This document shows, piece by piece, positions 14,091 through 23,379 of a stretch of 45,017 bases of DNA. Within the stretch, counting starts at the first letter, position 1, and the number at the start of each line of letters is the position of its first letter. A program made the position numbers and the translations under genes. The stretch comes from Pseudomonadota bacterium (lineage in GTDB: Bacteria; Pseudomonadota; Gammaproteobacteria; GRL18), in assembly GCA_015222495.1 (NCBI GenBank), contig JADFVK010000154.1, forward strand, positions 1-45,017. Reading direction: 5' to 3'. Below the pieces are notes generated by a model, which did not search any database, was not told the origin of the DNA, and saw only the letters and a program-made list of their open reading frames with translations.

Positions 14091-15059
14091 ATGTCTAAAG
14101 ATAATCACATAGAGCCTGAGCAATTATTTAAGCTATGGGGAAATCATCGCTACTTTCCCATCAGTCAATTTTATAAAAACCAGTTTAATGAAAAAGTTTA
14201 TAAAGTATCTGTGAGTATTGCAGAAACATGTCCTAATCGACAAGAAAACTCAAGAATGCCCTTATGTATTTTTTGTGATGAGTGGGGCTCTGCTGCTTAT
14301 CATCTGGAGCGGGATAAATCTCTGCAGCAGCAAATTATTATTAATCGGGAAAAGATTTCCAAACGTTATCGAGCAAAAAAATTCTTAGTCTATTTCCAAT
14401 CTTATACCAATACCTTTGATCGGGTTTCTGAACTAGAACAGCGTTTTGATATTGCCCTAAACGAAGATGCTATTGTCGGTATTGTGCTGGGCACACGACC
14501 GGATTGCCTACCTTCCCGAATATTACCCTTATTGAAAAAAACACATGAAACACATTATGTAATGGTCGAACTAGGCTTACAAAGTTTTTTTGATCATCAT
14601 CTCACTTTCTTACAACGTGGTCATGATGTGGCCAGGGGTTATGAAGCTATAAAAAAACTACATGAGCAAACCGGTGTTGATATCGGCATACATTTAATTT
14701 TTGGACTGCCTGATGAAACAGATAAAGAAATTATTGAAACAGCCCATATATTAAATAAGCTCCCTATATCCAATGTAAAACTACATAATTTACACGTTTT
14801 AAAAAATACTCCACTGGCTGAACTTTATAAAAAGGGTCAGTTTCAAGCCTGTGAGCTGGAAGATTATATTAAAAAAGTCACTCTATTTTTACAACATCTG
14901 TCACCCGATATTGCAGTGCAGCGATTAACAGCCGTAGCAAGTCGCTGGGACGAACTAATAGCTCCACAATGGACTAAAGATAAAATGCGTCCCACGCAAA
15001 TGATAGAGGATCATTTGAAAGAAAGTGGAATTTATCAGGGGCAATTGGTTTGTGATTGA
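14091..15059 (+). CDS. Radical SAM protein, YhcC/TIGR01212 family
   Basis: A 322-aa cytosolic radical S-adenosylmethionine protein. Cys47, Cys59 and Cys62 (TCPNR ... CIFCD) form the atypical cluster-binding motif of the YhcC family, in which the first spacing is longer than CxxxCxxC. Later blocks include VLGTRPDCLP near 132-141, ELGLQSFFD near 160-168 and IHLIFGLPDET near 198-208. The length is typical. The substrate of this family is not established as far as I know. It follows the fccAB terminator and is probably a separate unit. Confidence 0.88.
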   Translation: MSKDNHIEPEQLFKLWGNHRYFPISQFYKNQFNEKVYKVSVSIAETCPNRQENSRMPLCIFCDEWGSAAYHLERDKSLQQQIIINREKISKRYRAKKFLVYFQSYTNTFDRVSELEQRFDIALNEDAIVGIVLGTRPDCLPSRILPLLKKTHETHYVMVELGLQSFFDHHLTFLQRGHDVARGYEAIKKLHEQTGVDIGIHLIFGLPDETDKEIIETAHILNKLPISNVKLHNLHVLKNTPLAELYKKGQFQACELEDYIKKVTLFLQHLSPDIAVQRLTAVASRWDELIAPQWTKDKMRPTQMIEDHLKESGIYQGQLVCD

Positions 15060-15118
15060 TAATTTTAAACATCATGTTAAAGTAACACTATTTTTACTTA
15101 TCTTAAAGACAGAATACT

Positions 15119-15574
15119 ATGAAAATCTGGGTAGATGCAGATGCATGTCCAATTGTAATTAAAGAGATATTATTTAAGGCCGCCAAAAGAACAGGTGTTC
15201 AGCTGACACTGGTGGCTAATCAATATATCAGTATCCCAAAAGCTGATAATATTAGTATGTTGCGAGTTGGTTCTGGTTTTGATGTGGCTGATAATGAAAT
15301 AGTAAAACAAGTGGAGGAAGGTGATCTGGTGATTACCAGTGACATTCCCTTAGCAGATGAAGTAATTGAAAAAAAAGGACTGGCCTTAAGTTCAAGAGGT
15401 GAGATGTTTTCTGCTAATTCTATTAAAGCTAAATTAAATATGCGTGACTTTATGGATACCATGCGTTCCAGTGGTGTACATACTGGCGGCCCCCCACCAT
15501 TAAGTCAAAGTGATCGACAAGCTTTTGCCAATCATCTGGATCGATTATTAACACAATTTGTTCCAACTAAATAA
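15119..15574 (+). CDS. YaiI/YqxD family protein (UPF0178, DUF188)
   Basis: A 151-aa cytosolic protein beginning [17 protein letters not shown], with the conserved acidic VDADACP start, [11 protein letters not shown] near 71-81 and the C-terminal [16 protein letters not shown] block. These identify the YaiI/YqxD family, which has a PIN-like acidic arrangement but no settled function. It ends one base before the algR stop on the opposite strand, so the two genes converge with no spacer. Confidence 0.92.
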   Translation: MKIWVDADACPIVIKEILFKAAKRTGVQLTLVANQYISIPKADNISMLRVGSGFDVADNEIVKQVEEGDLVITSDIPLADEVIEKKGLALSSRGEMFSANSIKAKLNMRDFMDTMRSSGVHTGGPPPLSQSDRQAFANHLDRLLTQFVPTK

Positions 15575-16318
15575 TCATGATTTTAGCCATCGTCTCAGCT
15601 CTGCTACATGACGACGACTGACTTCTATACCATTTGGCATATCCTTTAAAAGCACAAAAACATGGCCATCCTGCAGTTTCTCTAATGACTCAATTTTTTG
15701 TTTTCTAATTAAGGAATTTCGATGAATGCGTAAAAATTCATCTGAAAATTCCTGCTCCAGAGATTTTAAGGTATCTTCAATAATGGTTTCTTTTATAAGA
15801 TTGTTTTTATAATATTGAACTGTTGTATATTTATGATCTGCCTGAAAACAAGCGATATCATCAACATCAATCATCAAGATATTACCCCTGATTTGGGCAG
15901 CGATATGAGTTCTTTTAGGACTCTCTTGTGTTTGTAAAGTCACTCGTTCAAGTTGCAGCTTATTCAGCTTACTACACTTTTTTAATGCCTTATCTAACAA
16001 TTCCTTGCGTATAGGTTTCAGTAAATAATCAACTGCTTCCGATTTAAAAGCATCCAGTGCATATTCATCATAAGCCGTAGTGAATATAATGGCAGGCGGC
16101 TCATCTAATTCAGCTAAATGTCTGGCGGCTTCCAAACCATCCATACCAGGCATTCTGATGTCCATTAGGATAATATCTGCTGAGCTTTTATTAAATTGTT
16201 CTATCACATCAAGACCATTGCGAGCAAATTCCAGCATATATTGATCATTTATTTCAGTCATTAAATGGGCAAGGCGTTCTCTGGCAAGCGGTTCATCATC
16301 AGCAATGATTATCTTCAT
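15575..16318 (-). CDS. algR: LytTR-type response regulator (AlgR-like)
   Basis: A 247-aa transcription regulator: receiver domain 1-120 with DDEP (acidic pocket), Asp near 53 in LMDIRMPGMDGLEA and Lys near 102 (YLLKPI), then a LytTR DNA-binding domain from about 140 with FLRIHRNSLIRK and a terminal VSRRHVAELRRWL. It overlaps the kinase gene by 4 bases (ATGA). In Pseudomonas the AlgZ/FimS-AlgR pair beside argH controls type IV pili and other surface traits; the same neighbourhood here, with pilT/pilU elsewhere in the window, supports the name. The target genes are not visible. Confidence 0.85.
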   Translation of the reverse strand: MKIIIADDEPLARERLAHLMTEINDQYMLEFARNGLDVIEQFNKSSADIILMDIRMPGMDGLEAARHLAELDEPPAIIFTTAYDEYALDAFKSEAVDYLLKPIRKELLDKALKKCSKLNKLQLERVTLQTQESPKRTHIAAQIRGNILMIDVDDIACFQADHKYTTVQYYKNNLIKETIIEDTLKSLEQEFSDEFLRIHRNSLIRKQKIESLEKLQDGHVFVLLKDMPNGIEVSRRHVAELRRWLKS

Positions 16319-17373
16319 AGTAAGGACTCACTTTCAGATAAATAGGGTAGTTTTAAAATAGTAAAATGCAAGTCTCCTACTTCCTTACAATTAATAGAAG
16401 CTCTGCCCTGATAGAAAACTTCCAGCCGTTCTCTAATATTATCCAAAGCCATTTGATTGCCCTTTCGATGAGCAGGCTTTTTACTATTATTATTTTCTAT
16501 GCAGAGAATTAATTGTCTAAGTTTATACTCAACTTTTATCCTGATTAATCCCCCATCAATTTCCGGCTCAATGCCATGAAAAATAGCATTTTCAAGTAAA
16601 GGCTGCAGCAATAAGGCCGGTACCATCATTTCGTCTGGAATATTTTCAATAGACCACTCAACACTCAAACGCTCTCTCAGGCGTTGTTTTTCAATATCCA
16701 GATAACGCTGGCTTAAGGTTAATTCTTCTGACCAGGGAATAAGCTCTTTCTGTTCTTTTAACAGCATACGAAATAGTTCAGCTAAGTCTTCTGTTATACG
16801 TTCTGCATCCTGTGGTTTGGTACGGGTTAAACTGGCAATAGTATTCATACTATTAAATAAAAAATGTGGCCGAATACGAGCCTGTAATAATTGAAGTTTG
16901 GTTTTTGACTCCATCTGAATTTTCATACGCCACTGGTGTTGTATATAAAAATAACGTAAAGCCAATGCGCTGATAATACTGCCAATCAATAAATTATGTA
17001 GTAAAAACTCCCAATGTGTCGTAGATGGAATAATCAAACCAAGCTGGTAATAATCAATAATAAAAAAACTTAACTCACTAACAAAAATAATGACCAGTAA
17101 AAGTACCAGATAACTAGTAGTTGCAACGAATTGATTAGAATAGTTAACAAAGAAGGGACGCAAAATACAAAGACTACTACTACCTAATAAACCATTCCAC
17201 TGAATAAATAATGATATTAATGCCAGGTCATTCCAGCGTTGCTGTTCGATGCTTAAGGGTGCTAGTGTTAGAATAAAAGCCAATAATTCGCCAATAATCA
17301 CAACCGCAAAAACCATTTTAAGATCACAGAAATTAGGTAAAAATAACGAATTTTTAGTATTTTTTATTGGCAT
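16315..17373 (-). CDS. algZ: Membrane sensor histidine kinase, LytS/AlgZ type
   Basis: A 352-aa inner-membrane kinase with about five or six N-terminal helices (to about 145) and no periplasmic domain. A His_kinase domain follows with LQARIRPHFLFNSMNTI near 160-176 (phospho-His in PHFLFN), then an ATPase part with LLQPLLENAIFHGIEP and NIRERL. This is the AlgZ/FimS-LytS architecture. It overlaps algR downstream and diverges from argH upstream, as in pseudomonads. It lacks the usual glycine-rich G1 box of orthodox kinases, as others of this family do. Confidence 0.85.
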   Translation of the reverse strand: MPIKNTKNSLFLPNFCDLKMVFAVVIIGELLAFILTLAPLSIEQQRWNDLALISLFIQWNGLLGSSSLCILRPFFVNYSNQFVATTSYLVLLLVIIFVSELSFFIIDYYQLGLIIPSTTHWEFLLHNLLIGSIISALALRYFYIQHQWRMKIQMESKTKLQLLQARIRPHFLFNSMNTIASLTRTKPQDAERITEDLAELFRMLLKEQKELIPWSEELTLSQRYLDIEKQRLRERLSVEWSIENIPDEMMVPALLLQPLLENAIFHGIEPEIDGGLIRIKVEYKLRQLILCIENNNSKKPAHRKGNQMALDNIRERLEVFYQGRASINCKEVGDLHFTILKLPYLSESESLL

Positions 17374-17479
17374 CGTTTTGTGTATGTTGTTGAGTATTCA
17401 GTTATAATACTACTTCTCTTAGAATAAGAAAGCCAATTAAGCCTAAAATTCATCCAAAACAATAAAATTCGAAGCCATT

Positions 17480-18892
17480 ATGTCTATAAATCAAAATACT
17501 GCAAAAACCAAACAAGCCGAAAAACCCTGGAATGGACGTTTTACTGAACCTACCGATGCTTTTGTGGAAGCTTTTACCGCTTCAGTAGAGTTTGATCAGC
17601 GTATGTATCAGCAAGATATTAACGGCTCTATTGCACATGCAAAAATGCTAGCACATGTTGGTGTTTTAACTGAACAGGAAAGAGATAGCATTATTGATGG
17701 CCTGGGACAAATTGAACAAAAAATTCAATCGGGCGAATTTAACTGGTCAATAAAGCTGGAAGATGTACATATGAACATTGAAGCTGCCCTGACTGATTTA
17801 ATAGGTATTAATGGTAAAAAACTACATACCGGTCGTTCCAGAAATGATCAGGTGGCGACAGATATACGACTATATTTACGTGATGAGGTAGATCATATTA
17901 TTCAGGCCATTATGCGTCTGCAAAATTCTCTGATTGATTTAGCAGAACGTGAGACAGACACCATTATGCCTGGTTTCACCCACCTGCAAACAGCCCAACC
18001 AGTAACTTTCGGACATCATATGTTAGCCTGGTTTGAAAATCTTGAACGAGATAGAAGCCGCTTCATTGACTGTCGCAAACGCATTAATATTATGCCCTTA
18101 GGTGCTGCAGCTCTTGCTGGTACAACCTACCCAATAGATCGTGAATTTACTGCCAGAGAATTAGGTTTTGATGGTCTTTGTGAGAATTCTCTGGATGCTG
18201 TGAGTGATAGAGATTTTGCTATTGAACTCACTGCAAATGCTGCTTTATTGATGACCCATTTATCACGTTTCTCAGAAGAGCTGGTATTATGGGCATCAGC
18301 TCAATTTAACTTTATTGAACTCAGTGATAGTTTTTGTACTGGTTCTTCTATTATGCCGCAAAAGAAAAATCCTGATGTACCAGAATTAGTTCGTGGTAAG
18401 ACGGGACGAGTCAATGGACATTTAATTAGTTTATTAACACTGATGAAGGGACAACCTCTCGCCTACAATAAGGATAATCAGGAAGATAAGGAGCCCTTAT
18501 TTGATACTGTTGATACTTTAAAAGGTTCCTTAAAAGTTTATGCTGATATGATGAAGCATATTACTGTGAATAAAGATGTCATGCGTGAAGCAGCAATTCG
18601 TGGTTTTTCTACTGCAACAGATTTAGCAGATTATCTGGTCAGAGCAGGAGTACCCTTTCGAGATGCTCATGATGTAGTTGGTAAGGCTGTTCGTTTAGGC
18701 GTGGATACACAGCGGGATCTGGCAGAATTATCATTGTCAGAATTACAACAATTTTCAGATCAGATACAAAATGATGTATTTGATGTATTAACTCTTGAAG
18801 GTTCAGTAGCAGCTCGAAATCATATTGGTGGTACTGCTCCTGAACAGGTACGTGCGGCAGTCAAACGAGCTCGAACTAGAATGAACAACTAA
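17480..18892 (+). CDS. argH: Argininosuccinate lyase
   Basis: A 470-aa cytosolic enzyme cleaving argininosuccinate to arginine and fumarate, the last step of arginine synthesis. It starts with the typical [38 protein letters not shown] lies near 114-132, [11 protein letters not shown] near 160-170 and the fumarase-superfamily signature [12 protein letters not shown] near 289-300, with the catalytic serine loop intact. Its length is the family norm. A TATAAT at 17403-17408 may be its -10, with only a poor -35. cyaA follows 13 bases after the stop. Confidence 0.96.
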   Translation: MSINQNTAKTKQAEKPWNGRFTEPTDAFVEAFTASVEFDQRMYQQDINGSIAHAKMLAHVGVLTEQERDSIIDGLGQIEQKIQSGEFNWSIKLEDVHMNIEAALTDLIGINGKKLHTGRSRNDQVATDIRLYLRDEVDHIIQAIMRLQNSLIDLAERETDTIMPGFTHLQTAQPVTFGHHMLAWFENLERDRSRFIDCRKRINIMPLGAAALAGTTYPIDREFTARELGFDGLCENSLDAVSDRDFAIELTANAALLMTHLSRFSEELVLWASAQFNFIELSDSFCTGSSIMPQKKNPDVPELVRGKTGRVNGHLISLLTLMKGQPLAYNKDNQEDKEPLFDTVDTLKGSLKVYADMMKHITVNKDVMREAAIRGFSTATDLADYLVRAGVPFRDAHDVVGKAVRLGVDTQRDLAELSLSELQQFSDQIQNDVFDVLTLEGSVAARNHIGGTAPEQVRAAVKRARTRMNN

Positions 18893-18905
18893 GTGTATTT
18901 TTGCA

Positions 18906-21884
18906 ATGAAAAAAATATTAGATAATCATCAACAGTTTCACTTTGAAGATCTGAATCATAAAAAAATAATACAAAAATTTTTAAAAATTAATGATCTCAG
19001 ATTAAAAAGAGTAGAAGAGTCTATTAGCCGGAGAGCATCAGACTTTCTAGAGATATTGCCCTTATTATTTCATATTAATCATCCATTATTACCCGGCTTT
19101 GTTTCCATTCAATGTCCCATTGGAATTCCCCAATACCATCCTGATAAGCATGCACGTCGTTGTGCGAGAGTCATCTCAAAGTCTTTTGAATACAAACATA
19201 AGGCCTATCATAAGTATGATATCTTTGCTCTTTATATGATGGGTAGTACAGGTACCATTGCCTATTCAGAAAAAAGTGACTTTGATATCTGGATCTGTCA
19301 TCGGGAAGATTTAAATCCTATTGCAGTCAAAGAGCTGGCACAAAAAGCACAAAAAATTACTCAATGGTGTGATGAATTCAATTTGGAAGTAAACTTTTTT
19401 CTGATTAATTCAGAGAATTTTCGTGAGGGTAAAATTGATGAGCTGTCTTCTGAGAGCAGCGGCAGCACCCAGCATAATTTGCTATTAGAAGAATTTTATC
19501 GAACTTCTATATTAGTTGCTGGCCGCTATCCTATGTGGTGGATTGTTCCTCCACAATATGAAAAAAATTATAATGAGTTTGTACAAAGTGCCATTCATCA
19601 TCGACATATTAATGAGTCTGATTTTATTAACTTCGGAGCTATGAGCAATATTCCTGCAAAGGAATTTTATGGTGCGACCTTATGGCATATTTATAAGGGC
19701 ATTGATTCCCCCTATAAATCTATTTTAAAGCTCTTGTTGATGGAGTCTTATGCTAAAGAATACCCTGATATACAACTGCTGAGTTTGAGCTATAAAACAA
19801 TAATTTATCAGCAAGAAAAACCTGATATAAATAAACTTGATCCTTATATCATGCTCATTAATAAGATTACTGAGCATCTTGTTGAAGAACAAAGTGACAA
19901 ACGCTTAGAATTAGCAAGACGCTGTTTTTATCTAAAAATCAATAAACCATTATCAAAGCTTAAAACAACAATCACTCAAAAAGAGCTGGTTGCTGACTGG
20001 CGTCAGAAGCTCATGTCTCAAATGACAACTAGCTGGGACTGGCAGCAGCCTGATATCGTTTTATTAGATGATAGAAAGCACTGGGATTTTGAGCAAATAA
20101 ATAATGAACATAAAGATATACTAGATGCTTTAACCTACAGCTATAGACAACTTTCTGATTTATTTCGTTACAAGAAAGAAGATATTCGCATTAATAAAAG
20201 AGACTTACATATTCTGGGACGTAAGCTTTATGCTGCATTTGAGAAAAAAGCCGGTAAGATTGAAATTATAAACCATGATAAGTCAACAGATGTATATGCA
20301 TCACATATTAGTCTACATCCTATTGCTCATAATACAAAAAGTAAAACCAAATTAACAGACGAACAGGGTTGGTCACTCTATTTAGATATTCTTCACCGGA
20401 CAAGTCAAGCTATAGACCCCATAAAAAAATCATCTCATTTACTTAAACTACTCAGCTGGGCGTACTTTAATCATCTGATAAATAGTCAGGTAACCTTTGT
20501 TCTTCCACAATCAGTTCAAATACTAACAACAAATGAACTTAAACAGATTACCCAGGCTTTAGAAAAAACATTTCCAGATGCATCTCCCGGTTATGCAAGC
20601 ATTGATGAATTGGTTAAACCCGCACAACTTCGTACCAACTTATTAATTTTAAATATTGGTTTAGATCCTTTTTTCCAAAAACATTTAAATGGCTCTCAGA
20701 TAACAACAAGTCGAACTGATGCTTTAAATTATGGTGCTATGCATGAAAACCTTTTTATGAGTATTGATCAGGTTTATTACACCAGCTGGCGTGAGGTGAT
20801 GCATAATCACTTTAGTGAAGAAAGTGGTTTAATGGACTGCTTATGTCAATATCTTAAATGGAATTATCAGCCAAATAATCCATCCTCCAAGCTCCTATTG
20901 CCTACAATGATTTGTTGTTTTTCTTCTGTACGAAGCAATTCCATATCAATCCGTATTAAGCAATTATTTAAAGATGTTTTAACTACATTTTACAAATTTA
21001 ATCAGACTCATCAGTCTCATGCTATTTGTCGCTATCTAATCAGTATTAAAGAGAGTTTTTATTTACTTTGGCAAGACGAAAGCGGAGCCAAATATCAAAG
21101 AATAGTCGATCATAAAGAATTAATTCGTGAGCTTTCTTATCCATTAACTCAGTTTAATTCATTAATTCTAGATTCACAATATGCGGGTAATAAAGTAATA
21201 AAACTGATCTTTGAAAAGAATAAAAAAGATCATGTCCAGTTATTTTATCAGAATCATAATAAGACAGCAGATATTTATATTATTGATAACCTGGGTAGTT
21301 TATATCATCAGAAAGTATCTATTGAAAAAAATATTATTCATATCAATCACTTTATACTATTTCTTGATTCCATTATTAAACGAATCTGTTTAAATGATGC
21401 ACAATGTGATTTATTTCAGGATTTGGATGAAGAACTATCATCCTCCTTAGTAGAAGAAGGTATAGAAACTAATAATTCCGATATAGAGATGCAATTGGAA
21501 GTATTTCAAATTGGAGCTAAGTCACCACAAAAACTAGTACTCTATAATCAATATGAAAAGTTACAGGGAATGCCGGCTCATTTTTTTAGAATCCAGGTTA
21601 TTGCTGATATAGATGATAATGGTAAACGAGTATATACAATTTACGCCAATGAAAAAGAGTTTAGTTCATTTGAATACGGAAACGAACTATATAACAAGGT
21701 GGCTGAAGAAGTCGTCGCCACACGAAAAAATAGACAAACCTACCCCATTTATATTACTGATATCGATCTTTCCAGCAAACTACTTGATACTGAGGGCAGC
21801 CAAAGTATTCAAATTACACAATTATTAAAATTTAAGTTTGAAATTGAACGACGCCTTAATCTGGCGATTAAAAATCTAAGATAA
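18906..21884 (+). CDS. cyaA: Class I adenylate cyclase
   Basis: A 992-aa protein making cAMP from ATP. The N-terminal catalytic half carries the nucleotidyltransferase motif MGSTGTIAYSEKSDFDIW (about 110-127, with the D-x-D pair). The C-terminal half is long and less conserved; class I enzymes use it for regulation by the sugar phosphotransferase system. It is longer than the roughly 850 residues of enteric CyaA, mostly through the C-terminal half. It follows argH closely. The 3' end overlaps the convergent cyaY by 17 bases, keeping the cyaA/cyaY neighbourhood of enterobacteria and pseudomonads. Confidence 0.93.
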   Translation: MKKILDNHQQFHFEDLNHKKIIQKFLKINDLRLKRVEESISRRASDFLEILPLLFHINHPLLPGFVSIQCPIGIPQYHPDKHARRCARVISKSFEYKHKAYHKYDIFALYMMGSTGTIAYSEKSDFDIWICHREDLNPIAVKELAQKAQKITQWCDEFNLEVNFFLINSENFREGKIDELSSESSGSTQHNLLLEEFYRTSILVAGRYPMWWIVPPQYEKNYNEFVQSAIHHRHINESDFINFGAMSNIPAKEFYGATLWHIYKGIDSPYKSILKLLLMESYAKEYPDIQLLSLSYKTIIYQQEKPDINKLDPYIMLINKITEHLVEEQSDKRLELARRCFYLKINKPLSKLKTTITQKELVADWRQKLMSQMTTSWDWQQPDIVLLDDRKHWDFEQINNEHKDILDALTYSYRQLSDLFRYKKEDIRINKRDLHILGRKLYAAFEKKAGKIEIINHDKSTDVYASHISLHPIAHNTKSKTKLTDEQGWSLYLDILHRTSQAIDPIKKSSHLLKLLSWAYFNHLINSQVTFVLPQSVQILTTNELKQITQALEKTFPDASPGYASIDELVKPAQLRTNLLILNIGLDPFFQKHLNGSQITTSRTDALNYGAMHENLFMSIDQVYYTSWREVMHNHFSEESGLMDCLCQYLKWNYQPNNPSSKLLLPTMICCFSSVRSNSISIRIKQLFKDVLTTFYKFNQTHQSHAICRYLISIKESFYLLWQDESGAKYQRIVDHKELIRELSYPLTQFNSLILDSQYAGNKVIKLIFEKNKKDHVQLFYQNHNKTADIYIIDNLGSLYHQKVSIEKNIIHINHFILFLDSIIKRICLNDAQCDLFQDLDEELSSSLVEEGIETNNSDIEMQLEVFQIGAKSPQKLVLYNQYEKLQGMPAHFFRIQVIADIDDNGKRVYTIYANEKEFSSFEYGNELYNKVAEEVVATRKNRQTYPIYITDIDLSSKLLDTEGSQSIQITQLLKFKFEIERRLNLAIKNLR

Positions 21885-22191
21885 TTGCTTCATCTGATTG
21901 TTCACTTAAACATCTATCCAGAGCTGTTTTGAACGCTTCTCCGCTTCGCTCATCCTGCCAGCCTTGTATTTTTACATCATAATTATAATGATAACCACCT
22001 GACTTAGCTGCCATCCACAATTGCATCGCACTAATCTGACGATTAATAATAATTTGAGAATTATTTTCTAAGGTAATATTTAAAATACCTGATGATGTTT
22101 CATAGTCAATATCATTATCCAACTCATCCAATGCATCTTCAATCTGCATGATGATATCATCAATTAACTGATTAAATTCTGATTCATTCAT
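21868..22191 (-). CDS. cyaY: Frataxin homologue CyaY
   Basis: A 107-aa cytosolic iron-binding protein that modulates iron-sulfur cluster assembly through IscS. The acidic first helix (SEFNQLIDDIIMQIEDALDE) and the strand region with QIIINRQISAMQLWMAAKSG show the frataxin pattern, including the conserved Trp and the GGYHY turn. Length and N-terminus match E. coli CyaY. It converges with cyaA (17-base overlap), so antisense effects on both 3' ends are possible. Confidence 0.92.
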   Translation of the reverse strand: MNESEFNQLIDDIIMQIEDALDELDNDIDYETSSGILNITLENNSQIIINRQISAMQLWMAAKSGGYHYNYDVKIQGWQDERSGEAFKTALDRCLSEQSDEAIILDF

Positions 22192-22243
22192 TCTTCTGTC
22201 TCAACTCTTACGTCTAAATAATAAAGGGGAATAAAATAAACTC

Positions 22244-22291
22244 AATAAAAAAGGGGAGCTTCAAATTATAAAAATAATTTAAAACTCCCCT
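22244..22291 (-). terminator. Intrinsic terminator of soxYZ
   Basis: On the minus strand, an 18-bp stem (22274-22291 with 22252-22269) with a TTTT loop is followed by TTTTTT. Two positions pair only as G-U in minus-strand RNA and would be mismatches on plus, which fixes the direction. It ends the soxY-soxZ transcript. Confidence 0.92.
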
Positions 22292-22339
22292 CGAAGCTAT
22301 TTAATAATCAGAGGCTGTTGACAACACCCCCTAAGCTTA

Positions 22340-22654
22340 TTACTTAACTTTTGTTTCTAAAGTATCACTCTTACCATTATTATCAGACCAGCTGATTTTT
22401 ACAGTATCACCAGACTTACCGGCAAATTTGAATGAAATATATGGGTTTTTAGAAATTGCAACGCCCCACTCTGCATTCATTACTGCAGCACCATTGTGCT
22501 CACAATCAACTGCCTGGATAAAATTAGCAGGAATTGCTTTACCTGTCTTTTTATCTTTACGTAGTCCTGTTTCCATTGGGTGACTGATTAAACCTTTAAG
22601 CGTCACTATACCGTTTTTCGCTTTTGCACGAACTTTAATTGAACTCTTTGCCAT
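22340..22654 (-). CDS. soxZ: Sulfur-oxidation carrier subunit SoxZ
   Basis: A 104-aa protein, beta-sandwich by homology, that pairs with SoxY to carry sulfur intermediates in periplasmic thiosulfate oxidation. It shows the SoxZ pattern: KVRAKAKNGIVTLKGLISHPMETG near 7-30, PANFIQ near 42-47 and NPYISFKFAGKSGDTVKISW near 70-89. It has no signal peptide, which is normal because it is exported with SoxY. It follows soxY by 82 bases and ends at a strong terminator. soxXA, soxB and soxCD are not in the window. Confidence 0.95.
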   Translation of the reverse strand: MAKSSIKVRAKAKNGIVTLKGLISHPMETGLRKDKKTGKAIPANFIQAVDCEHNGAAVMNAEWGVAISKNPYISFKFAGKSGDTVKISWSDNNGKSDTLETKVK

Positions 22655-22736
22655 TTTTATGTACCTGCGTTAAATTTTTTTAGATAGTAGTTTGCTGAAT
22701 ATTAAATCTTCAGCTACCTCGGTGTTTCTTAGGCTA

Positions 22737-23201
22737 TTAACCTCCACAACCGCCGATTGTTACTTTCACTTCTTTATGTGCTTTGTAAAGTTTACCGCCG
22801 GATTCACAAATAGCTATAATATTAGAAGTTTTACCCATTTTAATTCGAGTTGAAACATAGGCTTCAGAACCTGCACCCAGATTAAACTTAGCAACTAAAG
22901 GTGTGCCATTTTTTTCTGAAATAAGAGTAATAGACTTAACATCGCCTAAAGTTGAGCTGATAGTGACAGGAACTACTGCACCATTTTCTGCAATATCAGG
23001 AGCCTTAATTTTAATTTTATCACTTGCTTCAGCGGAATCACTACCTAGAGCACCTTTTATAGCTGAAGGGACATCTTTTGCATCAAATGCAGCTTGATTA
23101 TATGCTGCTAAAACCTGTCCAGGAACTAAAAGACCACTAGATGCAGCTAGAACTGCAGCACCAGTTGCCATTGTGTTTTTCAGGAAATGTCTACGTTGCA
23201 T
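22737..23201 (-). CDS. soxY: Sulfur-carrier subunit SoxY
   Basis: A 154-aa periplasmic protein whose C-terminal cysteine carries the growing sulfur adduct. It has a Tat-type signal (MQRRHFLKN, then an Ala-rich stretch to about residue 33), a beta-rich body and the diagnostic GGCGG terminus with the swinging-arm Cys. AAGGAAG lies about 6 nt before the ATG. Upstream is a sigma54-type promoter (23259-23274) and a dyad (23342-23370), with a sigma54-dependent regulator gene adjacent. FccAB lies about 9 kb away, so sulfide and thiosulfate oxidation genes share this region. Confidence 0.95.
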   Translation of the reverse strand: MQRRHFLKNTMATGAAVLAASSGLLVPGQVLAAYNQAAFDAKDVPSAIKGALGSDSAEASDKIKIKAPDIAENGAVVPVTISSTLGDVKSITLISEKNGTPLVAKFNLGAGSEAYVSTRIKMGKTSNIIAICESGGKLYKAHKEVKVTIGGCGG

Positions 23202-23258
23202 TATTTCTTCCTTATTGGGTTAAATTATTTATAATAGTTTTTATTACCCCTAACATAT

Positions 23259-23274
23259 AGCATTGATCATGCCA
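23259..23274 (-). promoter_or_regulatory. Sigma54 (-24/-12) promoter of soxYZ
   Basis: The minus strand reads TGGCATGATCAATGCT. Compared with TGGCACG-N4-TTGC it has the invariant GG (23272-23273) and GC (23260-23261) with exact spacing, and two departures (C to T and T to A). The predicted start near 23249 leaves a leader of about 47 bases. The GAFTGA-type activator gene next door makes a functional sigma54 promoter likely. Confidence 0.72.
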
Positions 23275-23341
23275 TAACATTTTTCATTGAGTATTCAATA
23301 AGTTATAATTTTATTCCATTTAATCTTAGGTTAGTTTGATG

Positions 23342-23370
23342 GCATATTGCAAAATAAGATTGCAATATGC
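23342..23370. promoter_or_regulatory. Perfect dyad, candidate enhancer for the sigma54 activator
   Basis: GCATATTGCAA (23342-23352) and TTGCAATATGC (23360-23370) form a perfect 11-bp inverted repeat with a 7-bp spacer. Its centre is about 107 bp upstream of the predicted soxY start, a typical distance for an NtrC-family binding site. No T-tract follows on either strand, so an intrinsic terminator for the regulator gene (stop 10 bp away) is less likely. Confidence 0.6.
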
Positions 23371-23379
23371 AATACTTCC

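Noticed and set aside
15220-15462. Minus-strand 80-codon frame within the YaiI-family gene
   Set aside because: Opposite-strand shadow of a well-conserved gene.
23342-23370. Intrinsic terminator for the response-regulator gene
   Set aside because: The hairpin has no T-tract on the minus-strand side; its distance from the sigma54 promoter fits an enhancer better.
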